DNA of 64,000 bases, from NCBI RefSeq assembly GCF_958295425.1, contig NC_081136.1, positions 31,978,843 to 32,042,842 on the forward strand. Direction: 5' to 3'. This document shows, one piece after another, positions 26,631-38,200 of this stretch; positions within the stretch are counted from its first letter, which is position 1, and each line of letters starts with the position of its first letter. The stretch is from Solea solea (Eukaryota; Chordata; Actinopteri; Pleuronectiformes; Soleidae). The notes under the pieces were generated by a model, which searched no databases, was not told the origin of the DNA, and saw nothing but the letters and a program-made list of their open reading frames with translations. Made by a program: the position numbers and the translations under genes.

Positions 26631-29600
26631 CTTTTGCATTTCAATAGGGTTCTTGCAACCTTGTTGCTCGAACCCTAATAATAATCTTTTGCATTTCAAT
26701 AGGGTTCTTGCAACCTTGTTGCTCGAACCCTAATAATAATAATCCTTCCAGTTTCAATAGGTTTCTTGCAACCTTGTTGCTCGAACCCTAATAAACATCA
26801 TTAATATCACATTTAAGATAAAAGTCTTACCTGGAGGCAGAGCCATAGCTTTTTGATTCAATTCCATGGAGACAGTCCTGTAGGGAACTGATGAGGACCT
26901 TACAGCGGTCGTCTGCCGACACTTTAGACTGCTTTATCAGACTGATGGCGGTCACCAAGGTCTCTATGGCGCTTCCATAATCAGCTTGAGAGAGAACAAA
27001 TGGTTGGATTAAAGTTTTAATACATGTTTTCAAACTTCTGTGTTCCCGACAATGTGCTCAAAGTAGAAAGTTGAATTCTTTGTACATGTATGCTTGTTAC
27101 CTGCACTAGCATCCGACACAGCCCTGGATATGGCACTGGAGGAGATGGCTCTGTTTCTGTTCATGATCTCCTCAAATTCTGCCTCGCTCAGAGGCGTCCG
27201 TGAGGCCTCCATCTCCCTAAAAACACCAAAAACAACACACATGGTTCATGACAAATAATATATCACAGTCTAAAGTTCTCGTTCTTAATATATAACGGCA
27301 ACATAATGCCATCGCATTTTCTTACCGGCCTCCAGGACCATAGTCTCCTCTCTCATATGGTGGTGGGCGTCCGTATGGGTCGTTTGGACCTGGGGGCCCT
27401 CTGCTGTCATTGGGGGGCATGTTGTTGTTGCCAGGTGGGGGAAAGAAAGCAGGATTGACATGTGGGGCTGGTGGCGGTCCACCTGGTGGTGGGCCTGGCA
27501 TGTGTGGTGGTGGCGCCAAGGCCATGGGGGGTCCAATGGGACCTGGGGGACGTGGAGGGAACGGTCCTGGTGGTGGACCCTGTTGAGGGGGTGGGGGACC
27601 AGGAGGAGGGCCATAACCTGGTGGAGGGGGGCCTGGAGGCAAGGGTCCCATGGGTGGCTGACCAAATTGTCCAGGAAAGAGAACAGGAAGAGGAGGCCTG
27701 TCACCACGATTTGGAGGACCAGAGAGGGGAGGGGGGAGGCCCTGTCCAGGCGGTGGAGGTCCTGGAGGGCCGGGGGGTCCAGGTGGACCAGGAGGGGGGC
27801 GTGGGGGACCCTGCATGCCGCCTAAAATAGAACACAAGGCAGAAAAGCAGATGAAAATGATTATTTATGCGCAGCAGAGACAACATCGTCTTTGGGTACG
27901 TGGTAACAAGTGTTAAAAAAACAAAGAAAAAAAAAGGAAGACATTCTACATATCTGCCCAACCAATTCGTCGGCCATGCTCTAATTAACATGTTGAATTA
28001 GCCAGTGTTTATTTTATGTATTCATTTTCATGTTTTTTAACCATGATAATGACAGACAGATTCAAAAGGAAGCCATAGCTATAGGGAACAACTGGGGAAT
28101 GACCAAAATAAAGTTGAAAATTAAATTAGATGGCAACAAAACAGATGAGGACATACACTCAAAAATAAATTGTTTTAAATGGCTATTTAAGTGCCAGTTT
28201 CTTCATTCAGCTTTGATTCGGAATACAGTTTTCTCATTGTCACACAATTTTCCATACATCTCTTGGAGAACTGCATTAAGGACCTGTGCTAAAACCTTTC
28301 GATATAGAGCCAACAACACATCCTTTGAGGATTTGAACCCAAATACAGAGGTTCTGTATGCATGCTGACAAAAAAGACAGTGTGGAGATTATGAAGCACA
28401 TTGTAGTGTGCAGTATGTCCTGACGTGTGCTACTTAAAGATGAGCTCCTTTACTGGTGTTTCACATTCACATCTAAATATTTCATCTGGCCTCATTAAAG
28501 ACCTACAGTTTTAGAGGGGAACTGTCCATTTGGGGATTTGTATAGCTTTGATCAACTCAGCCGTCTTTACAACAACTTCACATTTCAATGGCACAACTTT
28601 TTCCAATATAAATATTAAGGCTCGGACAAATCAATCCATGAGATCAATTGAGGTGTTTCACCTCTGCCACGCCAGCTCCCGTTCCTGCCCCCCGGCGGGA
28701 AGGGATTGAAATTCATATCCATCAGAGGGCCATCTTGGTGCCTAATAAGATCTGGTGTCATCCCCGAGCCTAATGGGGAAGAAAGCAAACCAATCACAAC
28801 TCTATCCGTTACAAAAATTCTGCCAATCAACTGAAGGCCTTTCACAGCCCAACAGCATGGGCACCAGCCACAAAGCAAGTAAAAGTGTAAGGTAGTTAAT
28901 GCAGGTTTGAAGGCGAGGCTGGTAGTTTGCCAAGTGAAATCTGCAAGCAAATTGCTCGTCAAGGAATGGTGCTGGAAAATGTCAGTGAGCAGAAACACTG
29001 TAGCTAGGGGGGATTTTTTTATTTTATTTGTTCAACTCAAAGTGAAGAGGGACAACAACGACAAACCAGACAGGGAGAGATGCATGCAAAGACATCGCTC
29101 TGCCAGAAAGGCTTTAAAGGAGAACGTTCTTTGATTTGGATCGCACACTACAGCAGACTCATCTTGGTTTTTACTAAGAAACAGCAGATAAGCAAAGCCT
29201 GGCCTGTGCCTTTTCAAGGCACTGTAATGATTTCATTATTTTAACACTGATCGATATAGCATCATCACATAAATGGCGTAAACAAAAAAATCCAGAGCAT
29301 GACAGACACAACTTATGAACAATTTATGAGATGAATTTCAACCCTGAGACTATATTTTTTTTATAGTATTTATGTATTGTATTGTGCATCTCCAAATAAA
29401 AAAAAAAACTGCTGAGTTTTCACAACCTAGCAGACCGGATCAGGATATATGTCTTGGATTCACCTTTTTATGATATCAAAATCTAACATTCAACAAGGTC
29501 CTATAACTTGAGAACGCTATATAAAACATTATGGCACATATGGGTGTCCCCAAACTAACCAGGAAAGTGTGGCGGTGGTCCTCCCGGTCCAACAGGACCA

Positions 29601-32600
29601 GGGAACCGGTCTCCTCCAGGAGGGGATGGTCCAGGGAATCTGCCCCTGCCTCGGCTACCCATAGGGAAGCCACCACGAAGGCCTACACCAGGGGGACCCG
29701 CTTTACCCTCACCAGACATCTGACCCGTTTGAGTGCCTGTGAAATGACAATACTCACCTTAACACATCATATTTGAGAAATATGTGTGCTGTGAGCGCAC
29801 TAACAAAAATAGTCAAACACTTGGATTTGAAATTCTTGAAAGGTGCGGTCACACTCACTTTTGCGTGACTGCATCTCAAACTGGCTGAGTGACTGTTTGT
29901 TGCATGGTGTGACGATGGGATTTTGACCATGGAGCTCCCTCTTTGAGAGGAGATCCATTAACTTCCTGGACGATGCCTCTGAGCCCACACACACCAGGGC
30001 AAACCTGAGAAACAAATACAGGACATAAGCTATCACCTCTGCACTCAAACTATTTTACCACTAGTTTAATTTGTTTTTAGTAATTAACTTATAACAGACT
30101 TGATACAGAAATATCACCACATACAATTTCCAAATCTATAGACTACTACAGACAATTCTGCACTGCATCATATATTGCAATTATCTGATTTAAAGTGACA
30201 TTTCTTCAATCTGACAAGATAATTTGTATATTAATCGGCTGCAAGATATTGTTATCTTTAACTTAGTGCGATCAAAATGCACAAAATAAACTCACCCCTT
30301 TGACTGGCCATTGGCTCTGTTTTCAAAAAACTTGATCTCTATCAAATCAGAAATTCCTATCACTTGGATGGCTTCTGTCAAGTCCTCATCTGTTGTCCAC
30401 TGCATTAGAGAAGACAACAAGATTAGTAAATCCATAGCAATTTGCTTCCTTTGATATTCATGTCAATTGATTGTGAACTTTACCCACCCATGTGAGGTTT
30501 CCTATGTAAAGGGCGATCCTTTTTCCTGTGTAGGTGTACACCACATTGGGTGGGTTGCTCTTTCCTCCATCTGAACCACCTGGTGCAGGCAACGCGTCCA
30601 GGTAATCGCGGTCCTCTGGAGCATCGCCATTATTGGCCGATGGTGAGATTACATCATCATAAAGGTCGATCTGCTCGTGAACCTGATAGTCACTTTCCTG
30701 TTAAGCACAACAGAAAAAGTGGTCAGACACTTATAGACCATGGTAATATTTTAACAGAAACAAAAACGGGGAGGAAGACAGATAAATCATTGCAGTTTAC
30801 ACCTTTACTAACATGACTTATTACGTGGCTTAGTTCATTACTCGACTCTGGTCAATAGCAACATTGCGATGCCTGTTATTTCTGTTTTACAGACCTTTGT
30901 CAATCACACCAGGGGCCTTTTAATTATAACTGTGTATAACTTGTAACTTGTCAGAGACATCTTAGCCACAATGGAAGATCTCCCTCATATTAACTTAAAT
31001 ATATGTAGTGTAAGCATAGAGCAAATTTGTAGTGACATAATCTGCATTTTTCATTATTTCTTCATTGCTTTAGGATGCAGTTGATGTATACAATAGTCCT
31101 ACTGCTCTTAGCGCTTCATGTAATGCATTGCAGCTACTGAACTTGGTTTGCCAGAGGCACAGCGTTTAAATAAAAACCGGCTGACGATGCATCAACAATA
31201 AAATTCTCCTTTTGGCTTCCTGCTTTTGGGGTTACCACAGCAGATCATCTGCCTGCATCTTGCCCTATCCATTGTGTCCTCCTCTGCTACACCAACTGTC
31301 CGTGTGTCCTCCTTCACAAGCTCTATTGCATGAACCTCGTCTGTGGTGTTCCTCTTGTACTCCTACCCAGCAGCTCCATCTATGACATCCTTTGCCCAAC
31401 ATAAGCACTATCCCTCCTCTGCATGTGAACAAACCATCTCAACTGTGGCTATCTTACCTTATGTCCAAACTGTTCAACCTGATTATTAACAACTAAAGTC
31501 ATCTAAAAAAAGTGTAGATGCTAGAAGGTAGCACACAAAATTTAGTACTAAAATAGGCATAATCAAACCAGTATGCACCGAGATTTGAGTTGATCCAATA
31601 TAATATCTATGCATTTTTGTACCTCTGTGATATAAAAACAAAACCACTCACATCTTTGTGATTGTGACTTTATTAAATGACAATGGTGTCATTTGTCCCA
31701 CACTGTTACAGTGTGTTCTGCTGAAAAAGCCACTAAAGATGGTAGGTTTGGAGCATATAACCATTCATTTTTATTCAAATTTTTCACAAAATACTGTGTT
31801 AATATTTATTGAGGAGAAAATACCGAAACATATTGCATTAATTGAGTGGATATAAAAGTAAAGAAATTACATATTGCATTATCGATTGTACTTATTAACC
31901 TGTGACCCAGTTTTGCTCAGTTAATAGTGTCTTCTTCACAGGCTGGTAACATGATAATAACACGGTTTGTCATTATTAATTTGCGTTGTATCGCCATTAG
32001 CCAAACAAATAGCAGTCTAGGTAAAAGAGATGTGAAATTAGTGAAGGAGCGTGTATGAAAATAAAAAAACAGCAAGCAAAACTACTACCTGCTAACAACT
32101 CACACATGCGGGAAAAAACGCTCCATCGCAACCAAACACCATACGAACATGTAACAATTAAGTAAATTTCAACCTAAGATGCGTCTATATGAATCGGCGT
32201 TACGAGAATTTAGAAACATAAATAATACATAGAGACGCAGCAAGTGGCTAACTCCAAGCTAATTTAGCGATCTGTGTTTGTTTCTCGCCGCCACCACGGG
32301 CGGCCATGCTGAGGCCCGACACCGAGGAAGACGGAGGAACAATGGAGGCGGCTATTTTGGCATGTACGCGCAGGTATTGACGATTTAAACACAATATGCA
32401 TCCAAACCTACGAAACATCGCGCGACGCCTCAAATGCAGACAACTGCATACATTCGAGATTTTAGCCATTAGTGATAGCTGACGCTGCGTGTTTGCATCA
32501 TGGGTGAACGGGGCCTGTAGGCGTTTGGTCTACCATACACGACATTCTTCGAACGTACAATTTAAAAGAACGTGTTACACGGATTTACAGAAACGAACAA

Positions 32601-32694
32601 CATTGACAGAAATATGTTCAGGGTGCGCCAATACCTGGTTGAATTCCTCCTCTACGTCGGCGTAGATATCGATGTGATCCACACCGTCCGCCAT
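16715..32694 (-). CDS. cpsf6: Cleavage and polyadenylation specificity factor subunit 6 (CFIm68), complete
   Basis: CPSF6 pairs with NUDT21 in cleavage factor I, which binds UGUA and promotes distal poly(A) sites. Constitutive exons on the minus strand: 32635-32694, 30488-30697, 30296-30399, 29859-30004, 29560-29736, 27326-27821, 27101-27216, 26831-26984 and 16715-16901 (stop TAA at 16715-16717). All phases agree, giving 549 aa (human 551). Domains in order: acidic N terminus [14 protein letters not shown], an RRM from about residue 80 with ALYIGNL (RNP2) and KGFALVCVG (RNP1), the YGG-rich linker replaced by a Gly/Arg patch, a 165-residue proline-rich exon with [13 protein letters not shown], the conserved [20 protein letters not shown] block, and a C-terminal RS/RE/RD domain that binds transportin-3 and SR-type partners. 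Optional cassette exon at 28662-28769. The terminal intron is occupied by a large tandem repeat array. Start chosen at 32694 from the invariant N terminus. Confidence 0.97.
16951..17073. repeat. Branched palindrome H1 of unit 1
   Basis: The arms 16951-16971 and 17053-17073 are perfect reverse complements around ACTAGTACCGCGCGCGGT. Inside, TGAACGGGT (16973-16981) pairs with ACCCGTTCA (17041-17049), GAGCCG pairs with CGGCTC, and two further hairpins (CGACCC/GGGTCG and CCGTG/CACGG) branch from the centre. GGTTCGAGCC at 16980-16989 looks like a pol III B box. Confidence 0.85.
19362..19483. repeat. Branched palindrome H2 of unit 2, with paired substitutions
   Basis: Same structure as H1, but the left arm core reads ACCGCACGCGGT and the right arm core reads ACCGCGTGCGGT. 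The two changes are on opposite arms and complement each other, so the long stem stays perfect. Confidence 0.85.
21779..21901. repeat. Branched palindrome H3 of unit 3
   Basis: The arms 21779-21799 and 21881-21901 are perfect reverse complements and match H1. It is followed by two copies of the 16-mer TACTAGTTATTTTCAG. Confidence 0.85.
24164..24286. repeat. Branched palindrome H4 of unit 4
   Basis: The arms 24164-24184 and 24266-24286 match H1. One base differs in the unpaired interior (CTCGTGCTC instead of CTCGCGCTC). It is followed by five copies of the 16-mer, the largest number in the array. Confidence 0.85.
26597..26795 (+). repeat. (AAT)n tract and three ~55-bp GAACCC hairpin modules
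   Basis: An (AAT)n run is followed by three copies of a module containing AATAGGGTTCTTGCAACC and TTGTTGCTCGAACCCTAAT. AGGGTTC and GAACCCT in each copy form a 7-8-bp inverted repeat. The first two copies are essentially identical; the third differs at its start. The block ends about 36 bp from the donor of cpsf6 exon 26831-26984. Confidence 0.85.
28662..28769 (-). CDS. cpsf6: Cassette exon of cpsf6 (108 nt, 36 aa)
   Basis: A minus-strand acceptor (TTAG at 28770-28773) and a GTGAAA donor (28656-28661) bound an open 108-nt segment encoding a peptide with [19 protein letters not shown]. Flanking exon 29560-29736 ends with one base of a Gly codon and exon 27326-27821 begins with two, and this exon keeps that phase, so it can be included or skipped without a frame change. 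Human CPSF6 has a matching optional 37-residue exon that gives the 588-residue isoform. The donor is weaker than its neighbours, as is usual for a regulated exon. Confidence 0.85.
31200..31460 (-). mobile_element. Degenerate 3' fragment of a non-LTR retrotransposon
   Basis: Read on the minus strand, the translation keeps the pattern [16 protein letters not shown]...[12 protein letters not shown], which follows the VREDM...VGVTEEDARDRVRWRQMI signature near the C terminus of fish RTE-like reverse transcriptases. Stops and indels interrupt it, so it is a dead fragment. It lies in cpsf6 intron 1. Confidence 0.6.
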
Positions 32695-32830
32695 TTCCTC
32701 TGACCCACCGTCTCTCTCCGCTCGGCGGTGCAGCGCTGCCACAAACAATGAGCCAGAGAGGGACAACGAGCGCCCTCTGCTGGTCAACCCCTCATTTGGA
32801 GTGGCCAGTCGCTGCCCCCTGATGGACATT
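32695..32830 (-). promoter_or_regulatory. cpsf6 5' UTR and promoter-proximal region with a CTCF-type site
   Basis: This stretch directly upstream of the cpsf6 start is GC-richer than its surroundings. The minus strand of 32769-32783 reads CCAGCAGAGGGCGCT, a near-consensus CTCF core. No TATA box is evident. Confidence 0.45.
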
Positions 32831-35265
32831 GGATGTATTACATGTGGACAAGGCCATTTAGTTATACATTTATATCCTGGATATAATATCTAATATAAGA
32901 TTAATTATATAATATATGATTATTAAATTATTATTATTATCATTATTATTCTTATTATAGTATACTGCTACATGTGTGCTTAACAAATGTATTAGACCAT
33001 CTGCCATGAAAAGGAGAAAACATAAATACGTTTCAAAAGTTTAAAGCTAAGAATGTTACTGTTATTTATTTGGCAAATAACAAACTTAATTTACACAAAT
33101 TATAGCAGCCAGAAATTAATCAAGCATAACATTCAACCACTTAAACTATTTTTTTCTTTTCAGGAAAGCAAGTAAATAAGTATAATTTGACATCTTAATC
33201 AAGAAATAATAATGTACTTTTTACAATTTTTTTCGGGATACTTTGTGAAACAGCACATTTGAAAATTCATGGATAATAACAATTATATATACACATATAG
33301 ATTGTCTGTTTAGAGTATTGGGGCTTATACTATAAGATTTTAATTTACTTCTAGCAGTGTCAGGTACTGTATGCTAGAAGTGGGTTCTTCATTATAATAA
33401 AATAAGGAATTCTTAAATCATTTTCAATTTTCAAGCTACATCTTTTTTTTAAAATTTTTTTACCTTAATGATGTAAATCTGAAGCCATAAAAGGTTTGAC
33501 TGTATTTGGCATTTATAGACAGATTAAATTATGTATTAAAAGTATCCAAGCACCCCAAAACAAATAAATCATCTTTCTTTGATTTGAGATAATAACACAA
33601 GTCTCTTCTTGTCTTGAAAGAAGTTATACAAAAGGCAAACAACTGGGATATTTCATTTATTCTGTTCAAAACATGGCTTCAGTCAATCATCACACAATGT
33701 GGACATATCAACCACAGGAGAGTGTATTATGGAATTACACACAAACACATAAAATACAAAACAAAAGAGCTGTTGTCATAATCCCAGAATCCCTGCACTC
33801 ACACAATGTTTTTGATTCTATAACTTTAAGATGCAAAATCTGAGGCAATTTCGTGGACAAAATGAGTTCAACTCAAAGACATGCGTCGTAAGATGATGAC
33901 AAAATATTACAGAAAAAGCTACAGGGACGCTCGCAGTCCAAAATACAATTATATGAAACGAAAGACAGACAGATGTGTACAAAAATACCCTGTGCATTTG
34001 AAGTAATGCAGTATTTGAAGTAGCAGATGCAGATGTTTTTACTCCTCAAAAAACTATCATTTTGTAAAATTGCAGACGATCCTTCATATTGAACACATGC
34101 ACATTGACACCATATATGTGCAATTGTTTTAACACTCCCCCACCATACATACACATAAAAAAAAACAACAGAAGCAATTTGAACTTAATTCCACTAATAT
34201 GTTGTCCATGCTGGTTGCAGACTGACACATTTATGCAGGAGTCCAGGTTTCCAACAGTATGTACAAATTTAACACAGAGAAAGACACAGGCGATGAAGAC
34301 AGAAAGGCAGACAGACATATTTTAAAGAAACTAATATTGTTGTTGTCATGGTTTCGTGGTTAGCACTCTTGCCTTTGCAGCAACAAGACCCGGGTTCCCA
34401 ACCTTTCTGCACTGGACACACTAAATTGACTGTAGGTATGTAGTGGACTGGCGACCTGTCCAGGGTGTACCTCGCCTTTTGCCCTATGTCAGCTTGGATT
34501 GGCAACCCTCATGTGAAGGATAAAGCAGAAGAAAATGAGTGAGTTCCCCAAGGAGCTGATGAACATTTTTGTATCAACCTTTTTGTTTTTTTCATGTGAC
34601 CACTTTCTAGGCACTGAGCTATAAACCGTATCCTTTAAAATTGTAAACAACCATGTGAAAACGTGGTTCCACAACATCGTTTTCTCCTCATATTTCTGTA
34701 GCCCTTGTCTCTGTATCTATTATACACATTTTTATTTACAAAAATAAATTCAGTAAATAAAGCAGTGTGGGTGATAAATGTTGGATGTGGGCAGTCTGGA
34801 GGTGCGCATGCTTGCAGCTGCATATATAATATGCATGCGTATCTGCAACACACAAGTCAGTGTGATGTGGGAAATGAGAGATGCATTTTTCCCCCCTGGG
34901 ATGTTGTTATGCTGCTGTGACTCATAATCCTCTTTTTTTCAAAGCCCGTCATAGTCACCACCTGCATCTCTTCAGTCCCTTTCATTTGGAGATGCAAAGT
35001 GGCACGTGATAAAGTAACTAATGGAAAAAACGCCCATCCACTTGTTTCAGATAAAAGGGTTTCCCGGGAATTAGCTCCAAATTCTCATACATTTCCTCAA
35101 ATGTCCACTGGGAGAGACCACACGAGACATGTGGCCGCCAAGAGCAACTTGTCCAGAGTTGGGTACAGATTTAAAAGATGCACTTGAGGTGTCAAGGATC
35201 CAAGCACATTTCTTGAGTTATTAAAATCTCCTTCTTTGTATGACAATGGATGAAGATGTCCAGCA
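32831..35265. other. Intergenic / cacna2d4 3' UTR stretch
   Basis: Between the cpsf6 promoter and the cacna2d4 stop codon I see AT-rich, non-coding sequence. The only structured piece is a SINE at 34336-34544. Part of this is presumably the cacna2d4 3' UTR; no poly(A) site could be fixed. Confidence 0.5.
34336..34544 (+). mobile_element. tRNA-derived SINE (AFC-like)
   Basis: The head carries GTGGTTAGCACTCTTGCC (A-box region of a tRNA-like promoter) and ACCCGGGTTCCCAAC (degenerate B box). The body has CACTAAATTGACTGTAGG and ACTGGCGACCTGTCCAGGG, shared with the minus-strand copy at 7078-7345. The tail resembles L2-type LINE ends. Internal deletions shorten it. Confidence 0.75.
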
Positions 35266-38200
35266 TCAAGAGACAATAGCTGAGAAGGAAAGACAGATAA
35301 AGAAGAGCGAGACTGAGAGAGATATGAAAGACGCCCGTCCACAGTCATAGGCGTTCTCCTGCGCAAAAAAAACAAAACTTTACGGTTCGGTCTGACAAGG
35401 AGATCAGTCAAACATTTGAATGTTGTGTACATAATGCGCACGGATTACAGCGTGCATTTACAGAATGAGTGGACCAATGAGGAGCTGACCTGTGGGTGGT
35501 AGGCGTGGCAGGACTCAGGTCGCCTGCGAATCTTCTGCGACCTCATTCTGTCACACTTTACTGATGCGTTATGTGCAACGGGGGTTAGGGAGCAACAAGA
35601 GCAGCAGCAGAGGTGTCTCATGCATTGTAATTCAAACACCGATACACAAACAAATCCACTGTACAATACTTTTTCTCACAAAGGTACACAAATTCAGTGA
35701 AAGTAAATTGAATTAGATATTTGCATGCACTACTAACATGATGTATTATCCATTAGCTGAAGGAAATCAGCAAATACCTAAAACAAATGAACACAAAAGG
35801 ATATATTTGACTTCCTTGGGCTCCATGGTGATCGGCCCGTACTGTCTGGAACAGTCACAGTCTGCCTGAACCACCAGCATGAGTAGGTTGCTCTCTGGTA
35901 TCTGTTGCACCACAAACATCCTAGAACAGGAAGAGATTCACTTAAAAAAAAATGTGCACGCAAACAAAAACATACAAAGAAATCGTCCTATGTCGTAGCA
36001 CATCAATATATTTCCCTGTATCGTACAATAACAGAGCAGCGGCAGTGGCTGTATGTGTTGTTGTTGTTCTTCTGGCCTCATGAGGGCGCTCATGCACAAC
36101 CTATGATGACAAACCTGGTGAAGTGTTTCTCACCACGTTTCTGCCTCTGCAGACATAAACACAACACTCTTACCCTCTGTTTGCCTCTCGCTAACGTCCC
36201 TGAATATTGTCTCTCAGTTTTCCAGTCAGTCTCTCTCTCCTCCATATGCTTCTCGGTCTTTCTATAGCCTCATGCAGCATGATCTAATTCTGATTCCATC
36301 CTCTTGATACCCCTGCTTTAAACAGACACTTTTGTCCGTATGCAGAGTGGAGCAAAGCTGTAGCAAATGGGATTATGCAGGGACAATTTAATATGTTGTG
36401 TTTGTGTGCTTACTTCTGGCATCGTCCACACTTAATAATGCTGTTGGTCTCTTTGACCGACGGCTCATGAACGAAGCTGGGGTACTCGGTGTCACACGGC
36501 TGTAAGATGTCCCCCTTTTTCTTATGAGCTGAGGCTAATAGAGAGACAAAGACAAGGTTAGGGAATATGAATGTGAATTTGTGTGTTTGACGGTGTGACT
36601 GACAATGATGATGTGTGAAGGTGTCTGCGTACAGATCAAATGACTCGTCTGAAGCTGAAAGAAGAGCCGCACTGGTGTGAGCTTTCACGTCTGCTTGTGA
36701 TTTCCTCAGCTGCTTTGGCGAAATTGTATGCTTTGTTCTTGTTTTGGAAAATGTGCTTGCATTGGAAATTGGACATAGCAAACTTGATTTTGTTTGAAGT
36801 ATGCTTCAAACTAAATCACAAAACACTCTCCTCTGCTCACATCTTAATGGAAATCTTTGATATTTCAAGTGGTGACTCAACAAATAATAGCGCACGATAC
36901 TGCTGGAAAGACTTTTTTAGAGAAGTGGAAGAAACCAGTGGAATCCCAAATCTTAATCAGGATCTGGACTTTACTGGGTCGTCTCTATGGACAAAAGGGA
37001 GGACACTTATTATAAAGCAGGCCTGTTTGTAAAACCTGTTGAGACAATATCTATCATTTAACCAAGTTGTTGCATAGCTTTTGTTGTCCTTTTCCCTTTA
37101 TCCCCTTCTTCTTTTCGTTTGGACCAGTATTGTTTTGTTTTGTGTGTTTATCTCATCAAACACTTTACCACACACACAAAAATCCAAAAATCCAAAACAT
37201 ATTTATTTAACCCGGGTCCATATTGAAAGTGAGATACTCACACACGCTGAAAGATGTCTTTGCTGAATGGAGGGACGATGAGGATGATGATGATGATGAG
37301 CAGATGATTGACAGGCGGAGAAATGGTTTGGGTGAATAGGAGATTGATGGAGAGACAGAAGCAGATGAGAGTTGAGGGGATCATTGGTCACAATGGTATA
37401 ATTAGACCATGGCTGCAGACTGATGATCAATGTCGCATGCAGAGACTACAGGTGGTGTATAATGACGCTCTGAGAATCTTACTGAAAAGGGCCTTGATGG
37501 TGTAGTGCCAAAAATGATATGTGTCAGTGTGAGCTAATACTGTTCAAGCTGTTTTCCGGGAATTCTACTTTTTAATTTCATTTGATGTTTGATCAGTCAC
37601 TGACATCATTTGTTAACAGCTGTGACCCAACTGTGGAGACGCTGGTACAGATTCCTCCTTTCAAGAGTATAGGGCTCTCTGTCTTACACCTGACACAAAG
37701 CGTCGCACAGTACAGCAAAACATTTTGTTGCTACTTTTCATTTTTACGCCCAGTGTCTATGTTTTGTAGCTAAAATGGCACTGGACACTTTTGATCAAGG
37801 GGTGTCAAACTCAAAAGGCATGGGGGCCAATGAGCGTCGAGTCTGGTCAAGAGAAAACACATATGTAGGGAAAAATACAGTTTGGTAGCGGATGAGCTAA
37901 AAATGATAACACGATAGATCACAAAGATATTTGTGATGGTATTTCACAGAAATGTCAAAGTAAAAGTGCTTGCTTTGATATGGAATGATGTATACATCAC
38001 AGTAAAAACATATCAACGGTGCAAAATAGAGCTGCAACTAACGATTGTTTTCATAATCGATTAATCTGTCGATTATTTTCAAGATTTATTTATAAAATGT
38101 CAGAAAACGTTAAAAAAATGTTGTCAAACCTGGAAATGATGATGTTCTCAAAATGTCTTGTTTTGGCCCACAAACCCAAATGATTCACTTTTAATGATTT

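Noticed and set aside
27460..27830. Plus-strand Trp/Arg-rich and Val-rich ORFs
   Set aside because: They are the antisense of the proline-rich cpsf6 exon.
36640..37032. 130-aa plus-strand ORF
   Set aside because: Intronic, no recognisable motif, no splice context; chance ORF.
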